Assembly: GCA_963790415.1 (NCBI GenBank)
Contig: CAWBOK010000009.1
Coordinates: 558,001 to 622,000, forward strand
From: JAJZQZ01 sp963790415
Lineage (GTDB): Bacteria; Actinomycetota; Thermoleophilia; RBG-16-64-13
DNA: 64,000 bases
Direction: 5' to 3'
The first letter of the stretch is position 1; every line of letters starts with the position of its first letter. Position numbers and translations under genes: made by a program. The notes below the pieces were generated by a model. That model was not told the origin of the DNA and searched no databases. It saw only the letters and a list, made by a program, of their open reading frames with translations. Positions 29,680-39,670 of the stretch are shown here, piece by piece.

Positions 29680-30534
29680 CTACTCGGGTCCCGCGGCTGC
29701 CGCCAACCCGCCGGCCAGCAGGACGTAGGCCTCCGGTGCCACCGCTTCGGCGCGCGAGTCCGGGTCGATACCCACCTCCGCCAGCACCCGCTCCACCAGC
29801 GCCTTCGGTATCCCGGCGGTAGAGGACAAAGCGTTCGCCAGCCGTTTGCGCCGTTGACTGAAGGCGCCGTCGATCACGCGGCGCACGGACTGCGGGTCGT
29901 GAGCGACACGATCGTCCCGCACCCGCCGCTCCAACGTCACCAGGCTGGAATCCACGTTGGGCTGAGGAAAGAAGATCGATCGCGAGAGCGGACGCACCTC
30001 GACCACGCGGGCGTGCAGCTGCACCCACACCGACAGACCGCCGTACGCCTTGCTCCCCGGCGGGGAGGCCAGCCGCTCGGCCACCTCTCGCTGCACCATC
30101 ACGCAGTAGCGACGCACCGAGGGGAGGCGAACCAGGGACTCGGCCAGGAAGGGAGCCGCCGCCGAGTAGGGGAGATTGCTCGCACACAGCGTGGGACGCG
30201 GAGAGAGGTCCTCGAGTGGGGCGCGCAGGACATCGCACAGGTGGAGCGTGACCCGGTCGGGGCCTACCTCGCCCAGGGTGGCCAGCAGCGGCGCCTCCAG
30301 GCTGCGGTCGATCTCGAAGGCGTGCACGTGGGCCGCCACCTCGGCCAGAGCCCGCGTCAGTACCCCCAGTCCCGCGCCCACTTCGATCAATACGTCGGCC
30401 GGTTCGGCGTGCAGCCGCTCGAGGATCACGCCGAGGATGTTGTCGTCGATGAGGAAGTTCTGACCCAGCGAGCGCTTGGGGATCACGCCGAACTCGGTCA
30501 GCCGGGCCAGGGATGTCTGGCTGGGCGGAGCCAC
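29680..30534 (-). CDS. rsmA: 16S rRNA (A1518/A1519) dimethyladenosine transferase
   Basis: Dimethylates two adjacent adenines in the 3' hairpin of 16S rRNA. Intact, 284 residues. Seen: SLGQNFLIDDNIL, the SAM site VLIEVGAGLGVLT, the catalytic NLPYSAAAPFL, VMVQREVAERL and FFPQPNVDSSLV. Located as usual next to ispE in the tatD-rsmA-ispE order. Confidence 0.95.
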   Translation of the reverse strand: MAPPSQTSLARLTEFGVIPKRSLGQNFLIDDNILGVILERLHAEPADVLIEVGAGLGVLTRALAEVAAHVHAFEIDRSLEAPLLATLGEVGPDRVTLHLCDVLRAPLEDLSPRPTLCASNLPYSAAAPFLAESLVRLPSVRRYCVMVQREVAERLASPPGSKAYGGLSVWVQLHARVVEVRPLSRSIFFPQPNVDSSLVTLERRVRDDRVAHDPQSVRRVIDGAFSQRRKRLANALSSTAGIPKALVERVLAEVGIDPDSRAEAVAPEAYVLLAGGLAAAAGPE

Positions 30535-30545
30535 TCCCGCCGCCT

Positions 30546-31047
30546 CTAGAGCCCGAACTCGCGGCGCAACTGGTCCACCCAGGCGACGACGCGCTCTTCA
30601 GTCAGAGGCTTCTGGTTCATCTTGTCCAGCGCGAGGCCCACGAAACGGCCGTCACGAACCCCGCCCGAGCGCTCGAAGGCATAGTCGTCGGTGGGCCAGG
30701 CGCCCACCATGGTCGCGCCGCGCTCCAGGAGCTTGTCGTACACGATGCCCATGCTGTCCACGAAGGTGGTCGACCACGTCACCTGATCGCCCAGCGCGAA
30801 CACGGCCGCCTGCACCCCGGTAAGGTCCACCCGGTCGAGTTCCCGTATGAACCCGTCCCAATCGTGCTGGAGTCCCCCCACCCCCCAGGTGGACGTGCCG
30901 AACACCAAGCGGCGATAGCCACGCAGGTCGGCGGCGGCGCTCTGCTTGATGTCGTGGATGTCGGCCGCATCCGGCCCGAACGCCTGGTGGATCAGACCCG
31001 GCCGCCCAGGCCGTGCCGTACGAGGTCGACCCGTAGAAGATGCCCAC
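30546..31047 (-). CDS. Flavodoxin (one frameshift near 31005)
   Basis: A long-chain-type flavodoxin carrying FMN as a low-potential electron carrier. The phosphate loop GIFYGSTSYGTA starts the protein; after one extra base near 31005 it continues LIHQAFGPDAADIHDIKQ, then the flavin loop FGTSTWGVGGLQHDWDGF and the FALGDQ...FVDSMGIVYDKL block. Correcting the base gives 166 residues. The proposed start, GTG 31047, has GGAGG 14 bases upstream. It overlaps the end of tatD by about 55 bp in the sequence as given. It could serve the AOR or radical SAM enzymes, but that is inference. Confidence 0.88.
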
Positions 31048-31856
31048 CCGATCGCCACGAGCCTCCGTCGACGCCGCGGAGACCACCTGTGCGCCGGTCG
31101 AGGCGCGGAAAAGCCCGACCGACATTGGCCCGCACCAGTGCCGCCAACTCTTCCGGCGCGACGCCCCGGACCCCGGCGACCGCGGCGTAGGTGTTCACCA
31201 CCAGAGCCGGCGTGTTGGGTCCACCCCGGAACGGCACGGGCGTCAGGTAAGGGGCGTCGGTCTCGACCAGAAGCAGTTCGTCGGGGACGCGGCGGGCCGC
31301 CTCGCGGAGGGCCTCGGCGTTCTTGTAGGTGACGTTGCCGGCGAAGCTGACGTAGTAGCCTCGGGAGACGACCTCGCTCAGGCGGTCCGGCATCGAGAAG
31401 CAGTGCAGCACGACCGTGAGGCCGCGAGCCTGTTCGTCGAGCAGCGCCAGGGTGTGGTCGTCGGCTTCCCGCGTGTGCACCACCAGAGGCAGCTGCGCGG
31501 CCCGAGCGAGGTCGACATGTCGCCCGAAGACCTCCAGCTGCACGGACCTCGGGGAGTGGTCGCGATAGTAGTCCAGGCCCGCCTCGCCTACGCCGACCAC
31601 CCGGGGATGCGCGCGTCAATTCCTCGATCGCGGCCATGCCCGCCTCGTCCACCGTCTTGGCGTCATGGGGATGGAAACCGACCGTGGCCCACACCGCAGG
31701 GAAGCGCTCGGCCAGTTCGACCGCCAGCCGCGACGAAGCCACGTCGGTGCCCGACTGGATCATGCAGGTGACGCGGGCCTCGGCGGCCGCCCGCACCAGC
31801 GCGGCGGCGTCGTCTCGGCAGTGGTCGAGGTGCGTGTGCGTATCGGTGTAGGTCAC
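30992..31856 (-). CDS. tatD: TatD-family metal-dependent DNase (one frameshift near 31612)
   Basis: A TIM-barrel hydrolase that degrades DNA 3' ends. Metal ligands are in THTHLDHC, GEAGLDYYRD, VVHTREADD and the later ETDAPYLTP. A one-base gain near 31612 separates the N-terminal 85 residues from the rest; deleting it reads TRHPRVVGVGEAGLD. The result is about 287 residues. GTG 31856 follows GGAGCAGTC. The last 30 residues are atypical and overlap the flavodoxin gene, so the true stop may be lost through an error. Confidence 0.9.
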
Positions 31857-31914
31857 GACTGCTCCGGATGTGTCGTAGAAGGCGCGGCCGCGCATGCCGG
31901 CCGGCGGGGAGCTT

Positions 31915-33436
31915 CTACTCCTCGATGCGCGGGAAAAGCGATGCCCCGGCGACCACGCGCAGACCGGCAGGCAGTCGACCCCAGGCGGCCTCGCTCCAGG
32001 CCGGGGGGGAACCCGCGGGCATCCCGATGCGGGCCGACATCTCCGCCGCCGTGGACGGCATGAAGGGGTGCAGGAGCACGGTCAACAGACGCAGTCCTTC
32101 GGTCAGGTCCCACAGCGTGGCGTCGAGCGCCGCATCCTCTCCGGCCTTGGCCAGTTTCCAGGGGGCCTGCTCCTCGACGTAGCGGTTCAGACGACGCACG
32201 AACTCCCAGACGGACTCCAGTGCTCCGGTGAGGTCCATGTCGTCGAGCTTCGTCCGCGCCGCCTCGGCGGCCGCGGCGGCGTCGCCCGCCAGCGGGGAGT
32301 CGGCGGCGGCGCGACCGGCGGGCGTCGGCACCTCTCCTCCACGGTACTTGCCCACCATCGACACGGTCCGCGACACCAGGTTGCCCAGGTCGTTCGCCAA
32401 CTCGCCGTTGTAGCGGGCCTTGAAGCCGCCCTCCCCCACCATGCCGTCCTGACCGAAGTTGACCTCGCGCAGGCAGTAGAAGCGGAACGGATCGGCTCCG
32501 TATTGCTCGATCAAGGGGAAGGGGTCCATCACGTTCCCCCGGGTCTTCGACATCTTCTCGCCGCCGAGCTTCAGATACCCGTGGATGAAGAGGTGTTCGG
32601 GCAGCGCGTAGCCCGCGGACAGCAGCAGCGCCGGCCAGATGATGCCGTGGAACTTCAGGATGTCCTGGGCCATCATGTGGCAGGTCGCCGGCCAGAAGCG
32701 GCCCACGAGGTCGTCGCCGGGCGCGTAGTGCAGAGCGCTCAGGTAGTTGATCAGGGCGTCGACCCACACGTAGATCACCTGGGTATCGTCCCACGGCACC
32801 GGGATGCCCCACTTGAGGGTGGCCCGGGAGATGGAGATATCGTCCAGCCCCTGCTCGATGAACGAGAGGGCCTCGTTGTAGCGGTGTCGCGGCTTGACGA
32901 AGTCGGGATGGGACCGGTAGTGATCCGCCAGCCGCTCCTGATACGCCGACAGCCGGAAGAAGTAGTTCTTCTCCTCCATGTAAGCCGGTTCGGTGCCGTG
33001 ATCGGGGCAGAGGCCGTCGATCAGGTTCTCCTCGGTGTAGTAGGCCTCGCAGGCGGCGCAGTAGAGCCCGCTGTACACGCGCTCGTAGATGTCGCCGTTG
33101 TCGTGGCAGCGCTGCACGAACTGCTGCACGAAGGCCTCGTGTTCCGGATCGGTGGTGCGGATGAAGAAGTCGTTGGTGGCGTCCACGCTTCCGCGCCACC
33201 TCCTTGAACTTGCCCACCATCTCGTCGACGTGCTGACGCGGCGTCAACCCCCGCTCGGAGGCCGCCTGGGCGACCTTGGTGCCGTGCTCGTCGGTGCCGG
33301 TGAGGAAGAACACGTCGTCGCCCAGCTGCCGGTGGAACCGCGCCACCACGTCGGCCGTCGTCGTCGTGTAGGCGTGGCCGATATGCGGCACGTCGTTGAC
33401 GTAGTAGATCGGCGTGGTGACGTAGAAAGAGCCCAT
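31915..33436 (-). CDS. metG: Methionyl-tRNA synthetase (one frameshift near 33187)
   Basis: Class I synthetase charging tRNA-Met. The HIGH motif appears as PHIGHAY and KMSKS as KMSKTRGN; a zinc-knuckle CAACEAYYTEENLIDGLC-type insert and the anticodon-binding helices follow. The first 83 residues are in a different frame; one extra base at about 33187 (KKV-DATNDFF) explains it. The corrected protein has 506 residues without the C-terminal dimerisation domain. It begins the metG-tatD-flavodoxin-rsmA unit and follows rsmI by 7 bp. Confidence 0.94.
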
Positions 33437-33443
33437 AGTCGGG

Positions 33444-34286
33444 CTATTCTACCAGACCCCCTGGAAGCGCCCGGCGCACGGCGAGGGCCGCGCGGTACGC
33501 GTCCCGCGCCGGCAGGCCCGCTAGTGTCGCGACCACGCCCGCCGCCTCCTTGGTGCCCAGGCCACGCCCCAGCATCACCCGCAGGGCTTCGTCGACCTCG
33601 GCCGATGCCACCGGCTCGGCGTCCGGCGGCGGTCCCAACACCAGCACGATCTCGCCCTTGGGCTCGACGGCCAGGTGGGACAGCACGTCGGCCGCCGTCC
33701 CCCTCAGCACCTGTTCGTACACCTTCGTCAACTCCCGGCAGACGGCCACGCTTCGGGCCGGCCAGCGGGCGGCCACGGCCTCCAGCGTGCCCCGTACTCG
33801 TCGGGGCGATTCGAAGGCCACGACGCTGCCCCCCGTCGCTCCCGCCGTCTCCAGAGCTTCGAGGACGCGCTGCCTTCCCCGGGGAAGAAAACCCACGAAG
33901 GTGAAGCGGTCGGTCGGCAGCCCGGACAGCACGAGGGCGGTGGACACCGCCGACGCGCCCGGCAGGACCGTGAACGGGAGCCCTTCGTCAACGCACGCCC
34001 GCACCAGGGTGTATCCCGGGTCGGAGACACCGGGCATGCCCGCGTCGGACACCAGGGCCACGTCGAGACCGGCGCGGACGACGGCCAGGACCTCGTCCAG
34101 CCGTGCGGCCTCGTTATGCTCGTGGAAGCTCAGCAGCCGAGGTGGGTGCAGCCCGTGACGTTCGAGGAGCCTCCTCGTATGCCTGGTGTCCTCGCAGGCC
34201 ACGATCTCGACGCGCCCCAGCACCTCTAGAACCCGCAGGGTCACGTCTTCCAAGTTGCCGATGGGCGTGGCGCACACGTACAGCAC
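33444..34286 (-). CDS. rsmI: 16S rRNA 2'-O-methyltransferase RsmI
   Basis: Methylates C1402 of 16S rRNA using SAM. Intact, 280 residues. Tetrapyrrole-methylase-fold motifs: YVCATPIGNLEDVTLR, EDTRHTRRLL, SFHEHNE, VSDAGMPGVSDPGY and VLPGASAVSTALV. It lies 7 bp upstream of metG on the same strand, as is frequent in Actinobacteria. Confidence 0.95.
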   Translation of the reverse strand: MLYVCATPIGNLEDVTLRVLEVLGRVEIVACEDTRHTRRLLERHGLHPPRLLSFHEHNEAARLDEVLAVVRAGLDVALVSDAGMPGVSDPGYTLVRACVDEGLPFTVLPGASAVSTALVLSGLPTDRFTFVGFLPRGRQRVLEALETAGATGGSVVAFESPRRVRGTLEAVAARWPARSVAVCRELTKVYEQVLRGTAADVLSHLAVEPKGEIVLVLGPPPDAEPVASAEVDEALRVMLGRGLGTKEAAGVVATLAGLPARDAYRAALAVRRALPGGLVE

Positions 34287-34295
34287 GAGTCGCGG

Positions 34296-34739
34296 CTAGT
34301 CATCCTCGGCGACGCGGTGCACCGGATACGAGGGCACGAGCTGCATTAGCTCGCGGGCATCCTTGGTCAGCGACATGATGAACCGCGTGGCTAGTTCGTT
34401 GAACAACATGGTGCGCCGGTTGTTGTGCATGCGCATGTGATCGAAGATCGCGTCGCGGACGCTTGGATCATCGAAGACGCAGAAGACGAAGTCGAGATCA
34501 TCCATCAGCGGAAGGATGTCGTCCACCTCGCCGGACGTGGGAACGCCCAACGATTGCGCGATCATCATGCCCGGAGACATGGGATTCGGGTCGATGACTA
34601 TTCGAACGTCGACGTAGTCGTATTCGAGCATGCGGCTGAGCAGTGGGGTCATGAGACGCCCAGCGCCGATGACACCGATGGAGACCATTTCCGTGCCATC
34701 GTCGACGCCGCGCCTGCTCCGGTCGTCGAATTCCAACAT
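34296..34739 (-). CDS. Rossmann-fold protein, probable NAD(P)-binding, unknown function
   Basis: A 147-residue protein. The glycine-rich turn VSIGVIGAGRLMTPLLSRML is a dinucleotide-binding motif followed by an acidic residue after the second strand (VRIVIDPNP), consistent with NAD(H). A short MD-rich helix and FDDPSVRD, then MHNNRRTMLFNEL follow. It resembles the N-terminal half of Gfo/Idh oxidoreductases but has no catalytic domain, so a redox-sensing or regulatory role is possible. The ATG at 34739 is supported by GGGGGAGG. It ends 9 bp before rsmI. Confidence 0.6.
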   Translation of the reverse strand: MLEFDDRSRRGVDDGTEMVSIGVIGAGRLMTPLLSRMLEYDYVDVRIVIDPNPMSPGMMIAQSLGVPTSGEVDDILPLMDDLDFVFCVFDDPSVRDAIFDHMRMHNNRRTMLFNELATRFIMSLTKDARELMQLVPSYPVHRVAEDD

Positions 34740-34825
34740 CTTCAGTCCTCCCCCATCGAAGCGGAAGCGCGCCCGCAGTCCGCTCTACTTACTTCACCTT
34801 ATCAGCGGTTGCCCAGAAGCGCCAC

Positions 34826-35794
34826 CTAGGCGCCGGGCGCCTCGGCCCAGGCGAGGAGCCCCGCTCCAAGCATGCCCGCCGTGTTCCCCAACTCCGCCGA
34901 GATCACGCGCACCGTATCCCTTCCGGGAACGAGAGCCGTCGCCCGCAGGACGGCGCGCGCGGGAGCGAGCAACAACTCACCGAGGTCACCCAAGCCGCCT
35001 CCAACCACGACCATGTCCGGGTTGAAGATATTGACCATGTTCGACAGGCCGATGCCCAACCAGCGCCCTACCTCGTCGACCGCGGAGAGCGCGCCCGGGT
35101 CGCCCGAGAGCGCCAGATCGCCCACGACTTTGCCGGTGAGCGTTCCTCTCTCGCTTTCGGCGCGGAGAGCTGTCGCGCCGGCCGCCGGCAGGTCGCCGAC
35201 GATCCGGCCGGCGATGCGTTCCAACGCCGTTCCTGATGCATATGCTTCCAGACATCCGCGGGCGCCGCACCGGCACGGCTCGCCGCCCGCCACGATGATC
35301 ATGTGTCCGATCTCCGCCGCCGCGCCGTTGGCCCCCCGGTATGGTCGTCCATCGAGCACGAGACCACCGCCCACCCCCGTCCCCAACGCCAGCATGACCA
35401 CATGCCGACAGCCGCGGGCCGCTCCCACCCGCACTTCGGCCCAGGCCGCCACGTTGGCGTCGTTGTCGAGGAATACCGGCAGACCCATACGATCACCGAC
35501 GAGAGCCCCCAGTGGGGCATCGGTCAACGGCAGATGCGGGGAGGTCACCACGAGGCCGCGCCGCGTGTCCACCGTGCCCGCACACCCGATGCCTATCCCC
35601 GCGACGGTCTCGCCGGCCGAGGCGGCGTCGCGCACAGCCGCCCCCGCGGCCCCGGCGATCGACTCCACGAGCGCCGCGACGTCACCGGTGCCGCTGGCCA
35701 CCACGCACGGCGCGCCGCTCAGACGGCCGTCGCGGGTGACCCGACCGGCGGCGACCTTCGTGCCGCCGACATCGACACCCACCATGACCTGCAC
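34826..35794 (-). CDS. ROK-family sugar kinase (probable glucokinase)
   Basis: A 322-residue ROK protein. GVDVGGTKVAAG is the phosphate-1 ATP motif, FLDNDANVAAWAE contains the catalytic Asp, LGTGVGGGLVLDG the second glycine motif, and GEPCRCGARGCLEAYASG the CxCGxxGCxE zinc site of ROK proteins. EIGHMIIVAGG includes the substrate-binding Glu-x-x-His. GTG 35794 was chosen as start because GGGGAGG stands seven bases upstream; MVGVDVGG three codons later is an alternative. With enolase and pgi in this window it fits glucose phosphorylation. Confidence 0.88.
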   Translation of the reverse strand: MQVMVGVDVGGTKVAAGRVTRDGRLSGAPCVVASGTGDVAALVESIAGAAGAAVRDAASAGETVAGIGIGCAGTVDTRRGLVVTSPHLPLTDAPLGALVGDRMGLPVFLDNDANVAAWAEVRVGAARGCRHVVMLALGTGVGGGLVLDGRPYRGANGAAAEIGHMIIVAGGEPCRCGARGCLEAYASGTALERIAGRIVGDLPAAGATALRAESERGTLTGKVVGDLALSGDPGALSAVDEVGRWLGIGLSNMVNIFNPDMVVVGGGLGDLGELLLAPARAVLRATALVPGRDTVRVISAELGNTAGMLGAGLLAWAEAPGA

Positions 35795-35870
35795 CTGTCC
35801 GCCTCCCCTCAGCGCCGATCCACCGTCACACGCCTGCGCCCCCATCGTCACCCGCATCGTCACCGGCAGG

Positions 35871-38411
35871 TCACTCGTACTGTAGCGCTTCCACGATCCG
35901 CAGTCCGGCGGCCCGGCGGGCCGGCAGATATGCCGCCAACACCGCTATGCCCAAGGCCACCACGAACGAGCCCACTACCAGCAGCGGCTGCACGTGGAAG
36001 TCCACCGGCTGCCCGCTACCGGCGGACGACCCCTTGTTCAGGAGATACGCGATGCCTATCCCCACAACGGCGCCGGGCGCAAGGCTGATCACGCCGAGTC
36101 CGACGGCTTGGGCAACGACCATCTTGCGCACCTGACCCCGAGTCATGGCTACCGCGCGCAGAAGACCCACCTCGCGGGTCTGCTCCAGCATGTTCATGGT
36201 CAGCGTGTTGACGATGCCCAGAGAGGCCACCACGAACACCATCGCGATCAGCACCCACAGGAAACCCAGCACCCCGTTGATCATGCCGTCTATGAACACC
36301 TTGAACTCGGCCATGGTCTGCAGGAGAAAGCCGTCACGCCCCGCAAGGGTGCGGAGCCCGGCTGCAAGCGTGTCCACCTGGCCCGGCTTCGCGCTCACCA
36401 TGTACACGTCGGCCCCCTCGAAGTCCAGGTAGCGTTTGGCCACGTCCCAGGCCATGTAGACGGCATCGCCGCCGGCCGTGTACTCGGTCGTGGTCCCCGC
36501 CACGCGGAACTGCTGGGGACCTTCGCGGGTTTGCAGCGTCACCATGTCGCCCACCCCGAGCCCGGTGCGGAAGGCCAGGCCCGCGCCGAGGACCACTTCA
36601 CCGCGCAGCAATCCACCGAGCACCTTCTGTGGATCGCCCCGGTAGAGGTCCATGGGCAGGGGACGGTCGGCCGTGAACGGCCGGGCCAAGACGACCACCT
36701 GGCGCCCTTCCGCCGTGGCGGGGATGAATCGCAAGGCGTCCACCCGGTCCGCCCCCGGCAACGCTGCGATCTCGGCGCCCAGCTTCTCGGGCAGGGCGAC
36801 GGCTCGGTTGGTGCCGATGTCCGGCATCACCCCACGCACGAAGAAGTCGCCCACCACGGTCCGGCGGTACCAGTCCGCGGTATCCTGCACGTTCGCCAGC
36901 AGGCTGTTGCCCATGCTCACGGCCACGACGATGGCCACGAACAACACGCCTACGGTCAGACTCGTCCGCGTACGATGGCGGTCGATCTGGCGGAAGGCGA
37001 GCCGGCCCTCTACCCCCAAGACCGGCGCCAGCAACCAAGCCGACGCCCGCGATAGCGGCCAGACGACCAACGGGATGGCCATGACGCACCCGATGAGCAT
37101 GCCCATGAAGAGCGGCGATCCATACGAAGGCCCGATCTTTCCCGTCACCAGCCCGATGGCGGCCGCGACGCACACCGCGGTCAGGCCCAGGCCGACGTAG
37201 GGGAGGATCCGTCGACCGTCGCCGCGACTCTCGTGCCCATCACCCACCAGTCCTTCCAGAGGGGTGACCTGTCCCGCCCGCCGGGCCGGGAAGTAGGTGG
37301 CCACGAGCGCGAGTGCCGGCCCCAAGATGGCGCCGAGCACGAAGGGCCGCGCCGAGAATCGCAGCGTGGGCAGATGCGCCCCGAGAAGCGTGCTCAGGGC
37401 CCCGGTCAGCACCACCGAGGCGCCCAAGCCGACGAGCAGACCCAACGCCGTGCCCAGACCGCCGAGCAGAAGAGCTTCGCGCAGAAGCAGCCGCGTCACC
37501 TGACGGCGCGTGGCCCCGAGCGCCCGCAACAGCGCGAGTTGACGACGTCGCTCGCCGACGCTCATCAAGAATGCGTTCAGGATGATGAAGCCGCCGGCAA
37601 CCAACGAAAGCCCGCTCACCACGCTCAGCCCCAGCTGGGTGGAGGCGAGCGACATCTCGGCCAGATCGCCGCGGCTGCCGGGAGTCTGCACCTTGAGACC
37701 CGCGGGAAGGACCTGCTCGACGGCGGTCCGCACCGTCTCTCGCTCGGCGCCGTCGGCCGGAACCAGGGCGATGGTGTTCACCGTAGGGCCCATGTCGAAC
37801 AGGCGTTGGGCGTCCGCGAGAGGCATGAACAGGGCCGCGCCGCCGTTGAACATGGCCGCTCCACGGGAAGCGAGCAGGCCGCGCACCACGGCTTCGGAGG
37901 AGCCGCTTCGGGTGAGGAGACGCACCACCGAGCCCACCTCGAGCCCCTGTGAACGGGCGAAACCCGCCTCCACAAGCACCGGTGGTGGAGTGTCGGGGGC
38001 GGCGGGGGACGGCGCGCCGGCGTCGAACGCTGCGCCCGACTGCACCGCGTAATCACGTACCAGCCTGTCGCGGACCGGATCGACTCCCATCACCAGTACG
38101 GTCACGCGACCCTTCCCGCCAAGCAGCGCCGCCTGCTCCTGCACGGCGGGAACGGCGGCCTTCACTCCAGGGACGGCCTCCAGCGACGCGGCCACCGAGC
38201 CGTCGAAACCCCCTTGTCCATGGGCGACCACCTCGAGGGAAGCCCTGCCTCCCACGGCGGCGAACATGTCCTGGAAGGCGGTCCCCGCCGTCGATGCCGC
38301 CACCGACACCGCCACGACCGCGGCGACCCCGATGACGATCCCCAGTAGCGTGAGCACGGTGCGCCCCGGCCGGCGCCGGAGCTCGCGGAACGTGTACGCC
38401 CACATCCTCAT
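35871..38411 (-). CDS. MacB/FtsX-family ABC transporter permease
   Basis: An 846-residue permease with two FtsX modules in one chain: helices near residue 20 (TVLTLLGIVIGVAAVVAVSV), then an extracytoplasmic MacB-PCD-like domain, three helices around 265-400, a second copy near 470 and final helices at the C-terminus. ATG 38411 lies two bases after the stop of the ATPase gene (TGACATG). Such transporters (MacB/LolCDE/Ybb type) move lipoproteins, peptides or act mechanically; the substrate is not evident. Confidence 0.88.
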   Translation of the reverse strand: MRMWAYTFRELRRRPGRTVLTLLGIVIGVAAVVAVSVAASTAGTAFQDMFAAVGGRASLEVVAHGQGGFDGSVAASLEAVPGVKAAVPAVQEQAALLGGKGRVTVLVMGVDPVRDRLVRDYAVQSGAAFDAGAPSPAAPDTPPPVLVEAGFARSQGLEVGSVVRLLTRSGSSEAVVRGLLASRGAAMFNGGAALFMPLADAQRLFDMGPTVNTIALVPADGAERETVRTAVEQVLPAGLKVQTPGSRGDLAEMSLASTQLGLSVVSGLSLVAGGFIILNAFLMSVGERRRQLALLRALGATRRQVTRLLLREALLLGGLGTALGLLVGLGASVVLTGALSTLLGAHLPTLRFSARPFVLGAILGPALALVATYFPARRAGQVTPLEGLVGDGHESRGDGRRILPYVGLGLTAVCVAAAIGLVTGKIGPSYGSPLFMGMLIGCVMAIPLVVWPLSRASAWLLAPVLGVEGRLAFRQIDRHRTRTSLTVGVLFVAIVVAVSMGNSLLANVQDTADWYRRTVVGDFFVRGVMPDIGTNRAVALPEKLGAEIAALPGADRVDALRFIPATAEGRQVVVLARPFTADRPLPMDLYRGDPQKVLGGLLRGEVVLGAGLAFRTGLGVGDMVTLQTREGPQQFRVAGTTTEYTAGGDAVYMAWDVAKRYLDFEGADVYMVSAKPGQVDTLAAGLRTLAGRDGFLLQTMAEFKVFIDGMINGVLGFLWVLIAMVFVVASLGIVNTLTMNMLEQTREVGLLRAVAMTRGQVRKMVVAQAVGLGVISLAPGAVVGIGIAYLLNKGSSAGSGQPVDFHVQPLLVVGSFVVALGIAVLAAYLPARRAAGLRIVEALQYE

Positions 38412-38412
38412 G

Positions 38413-39180
38413 TCAGGCCGTCGACGTCGCGGGCGCGTCGACTGCGCCATCTGGGGCGGGCGGGACGTGCCGATCCGCCACCAGACCGTCTTTCAGCAGC
38501 ACCAGCCGGTCGGCCACAGCGCCCGCGCCCTCGTCGTGGGTGACCATCAGGATGGTCTGCCCTCGCTCGTCGCAGAGCCTGCGCAGCAGCGCGATCACCT
38601 CGTCGCCCTTGGTGCTGTCCAGATTCCCCGTAGGCTCGTCCGCCAGGAGGAACACCGGGTCGGTCACCAGAGCCCGGGCGATGGCCACCCGCTGCTGCTC
38701 GCCGCCCGACAGCGCGCCGGGACGATGGCTTCCGCGGTGGGCCACCCCGACAAGCTCCATGGCCTCCGCCGCCCGCCTGGTCGCCTCGGACTCGCGCACC
38801 CCGTCGATGATCAAGGGCAGACTCACGTTCTCGGCGGCAGTGAGGATGGGCAGCAGGTTGAAGAACTGGAAGACGAAGCCGATACGCCGCCGCCGCAGAA
38901 GGGTCAGGGCGTCGTCCTCCATGGTGGAGAGGTCGTCACCCGCGACGAGCACCGTCCCCGATGTGGGCCGGTCGAGCCCCCCGACCAGGTGCAGCAGGGT
39001 GCTCTTCCCGGAGCCCGAAGGGCCCATGACGGCAAGGAACTCGCCCTCGCCCACGTCGAGATCAACCCCGCGAAGCGCCTCCACCCGGGCATCACCCGAA
39101 CCGAACACCTTTGTCAGCCCGCGGACTTCCACCGCGCCGGTGCCCGTCCGCGTCGCCGTCGCATCTAGATCCGCCGCCAT
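38413..39180 (-). CDS. ABC transporter ATPase of the MacB/LolD type
   Basis: A 255-residue nucleotide-binding subunit: Walker A GPSGSGKST, Q-loop VFQFFNLLP, signature LSGGEQQR, Walker B VFLLADEPTGNLD and H-loop VTHD. The family-typical KVFGSGDARVEALRGVDLDV is present. ATG 39180 has GGGAGGGTGCG upstream. Coupled to the permease gene (stop and start 2 bp apart). Confidence 0.95.
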   Translation of the reverse strand: MAADLDATATRTGTGAVEVRGLTKVFGSGDARVEALRGVDLDVGEGEFLAVMGPSGSGKSTLLHLVGGLDRPTSGTVLVAGDDLSTMEDDALTLLRRRRIGFVFQFFNLLPILTAAENVSLPLIIDGVRESEATRRAAEAMELVGVAHRGSHRPGALSGGEQQRVAIARALVTDPVFLLADEPTGNLDSTKGDEVIALLRRLCDERGQTILMVTHDEGAGAVADRLVLLKDGLVADRHVPPAPDGAVDAPATSTA

Positions 39181-39202
39181 CGCACCCTCCCTTTGAGCAC
39201 GT

Positions 39203-39262
39203 TTCGGAACGAAGCCTTGGCCGCCCGGACGCACCGGCCGGCGCGATGCGTCGTTCTCAGTC
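39203..39262. repeat. Half-copy of the dispersed palindromic repeat
   Basis: Reads GAACGAAGCCTTGGCCGCCC...GCACCGGCCGGCGCGATGCG...GTTCTCAGTC, closely matching the reverse complement of the 17043-17122 copy (same GCACCGGCCGGCGCGA core) and, more weakly, the 745-904 element. It lies between the ABC ATPase start and the end of the next upstream gene and overlaps that gene's last codons. Confidence 0.55.
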
Positions 39263-39670
39263 TCCGGTCACGCTCAAACCCGTGCGCAGGGCACTCACCA
39301 CACCGGCGGCCGACACGTCGGCCTCCGACCATCCCCACGGCAGGCCCCAGAACGTGTAGTACCGCTCGCGCACGCGAAGACCGCCTGACGGGAGCGGGGT
39401 CGCCAGCACCACCTTGTGCGCCATCGAGTTGCCGAGCCAATCCTGTTGCGCGTACGCGGCACGTCGGGCGATCCGCGCAAGCTCACGCTGCTCCGCGTTC
39501 AGGGTCGCGCCTCCCACGGCGGCGATGACGAACGGCAGGCCCATCGCCAGGATCACCAGTACGAGCAGAGAGTCACGGATGATCTTTCCGGTGCTCCGAC
39601 GTCCACGAGGAGGGTCGGACAAACCGCGGGCTCCCTTGTACTTGAGATCGCCGGAGTCCGGTGCGATCAC
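39257..39670 (-). CDS. Small membrane protein, unknown function
   Basis: About 137 residues with one central membrane helix (DSLLVLVILAMGLPFVIAAVGG) and a polar extracytoplasmic part containing YAQQDWLGNSMAHKVVLA and YYTFWGLPWGWSEADV. I recognise no family. The GTG start at 39670 overlaps the stop of the L,D-transpeptidase gene (GTGA), implying translational coupling and perhaps a cell-wall role. Its 3' end overlaps the repeat copy at 39203-39262. Confidence 0.65.
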   Translation of the reverse strand: MIAPDSGDLKYKGARGLSDPPRGRRSTGKIIRDSLLVLVILAMGLPFVIAAVGGATLNAEQRELARIARRAAYAQQDWLGNSMAHKVVLATPLPSGGLRVRERYYTFWGLPWGWSEADVSAAGVVSALRTGLSVTGD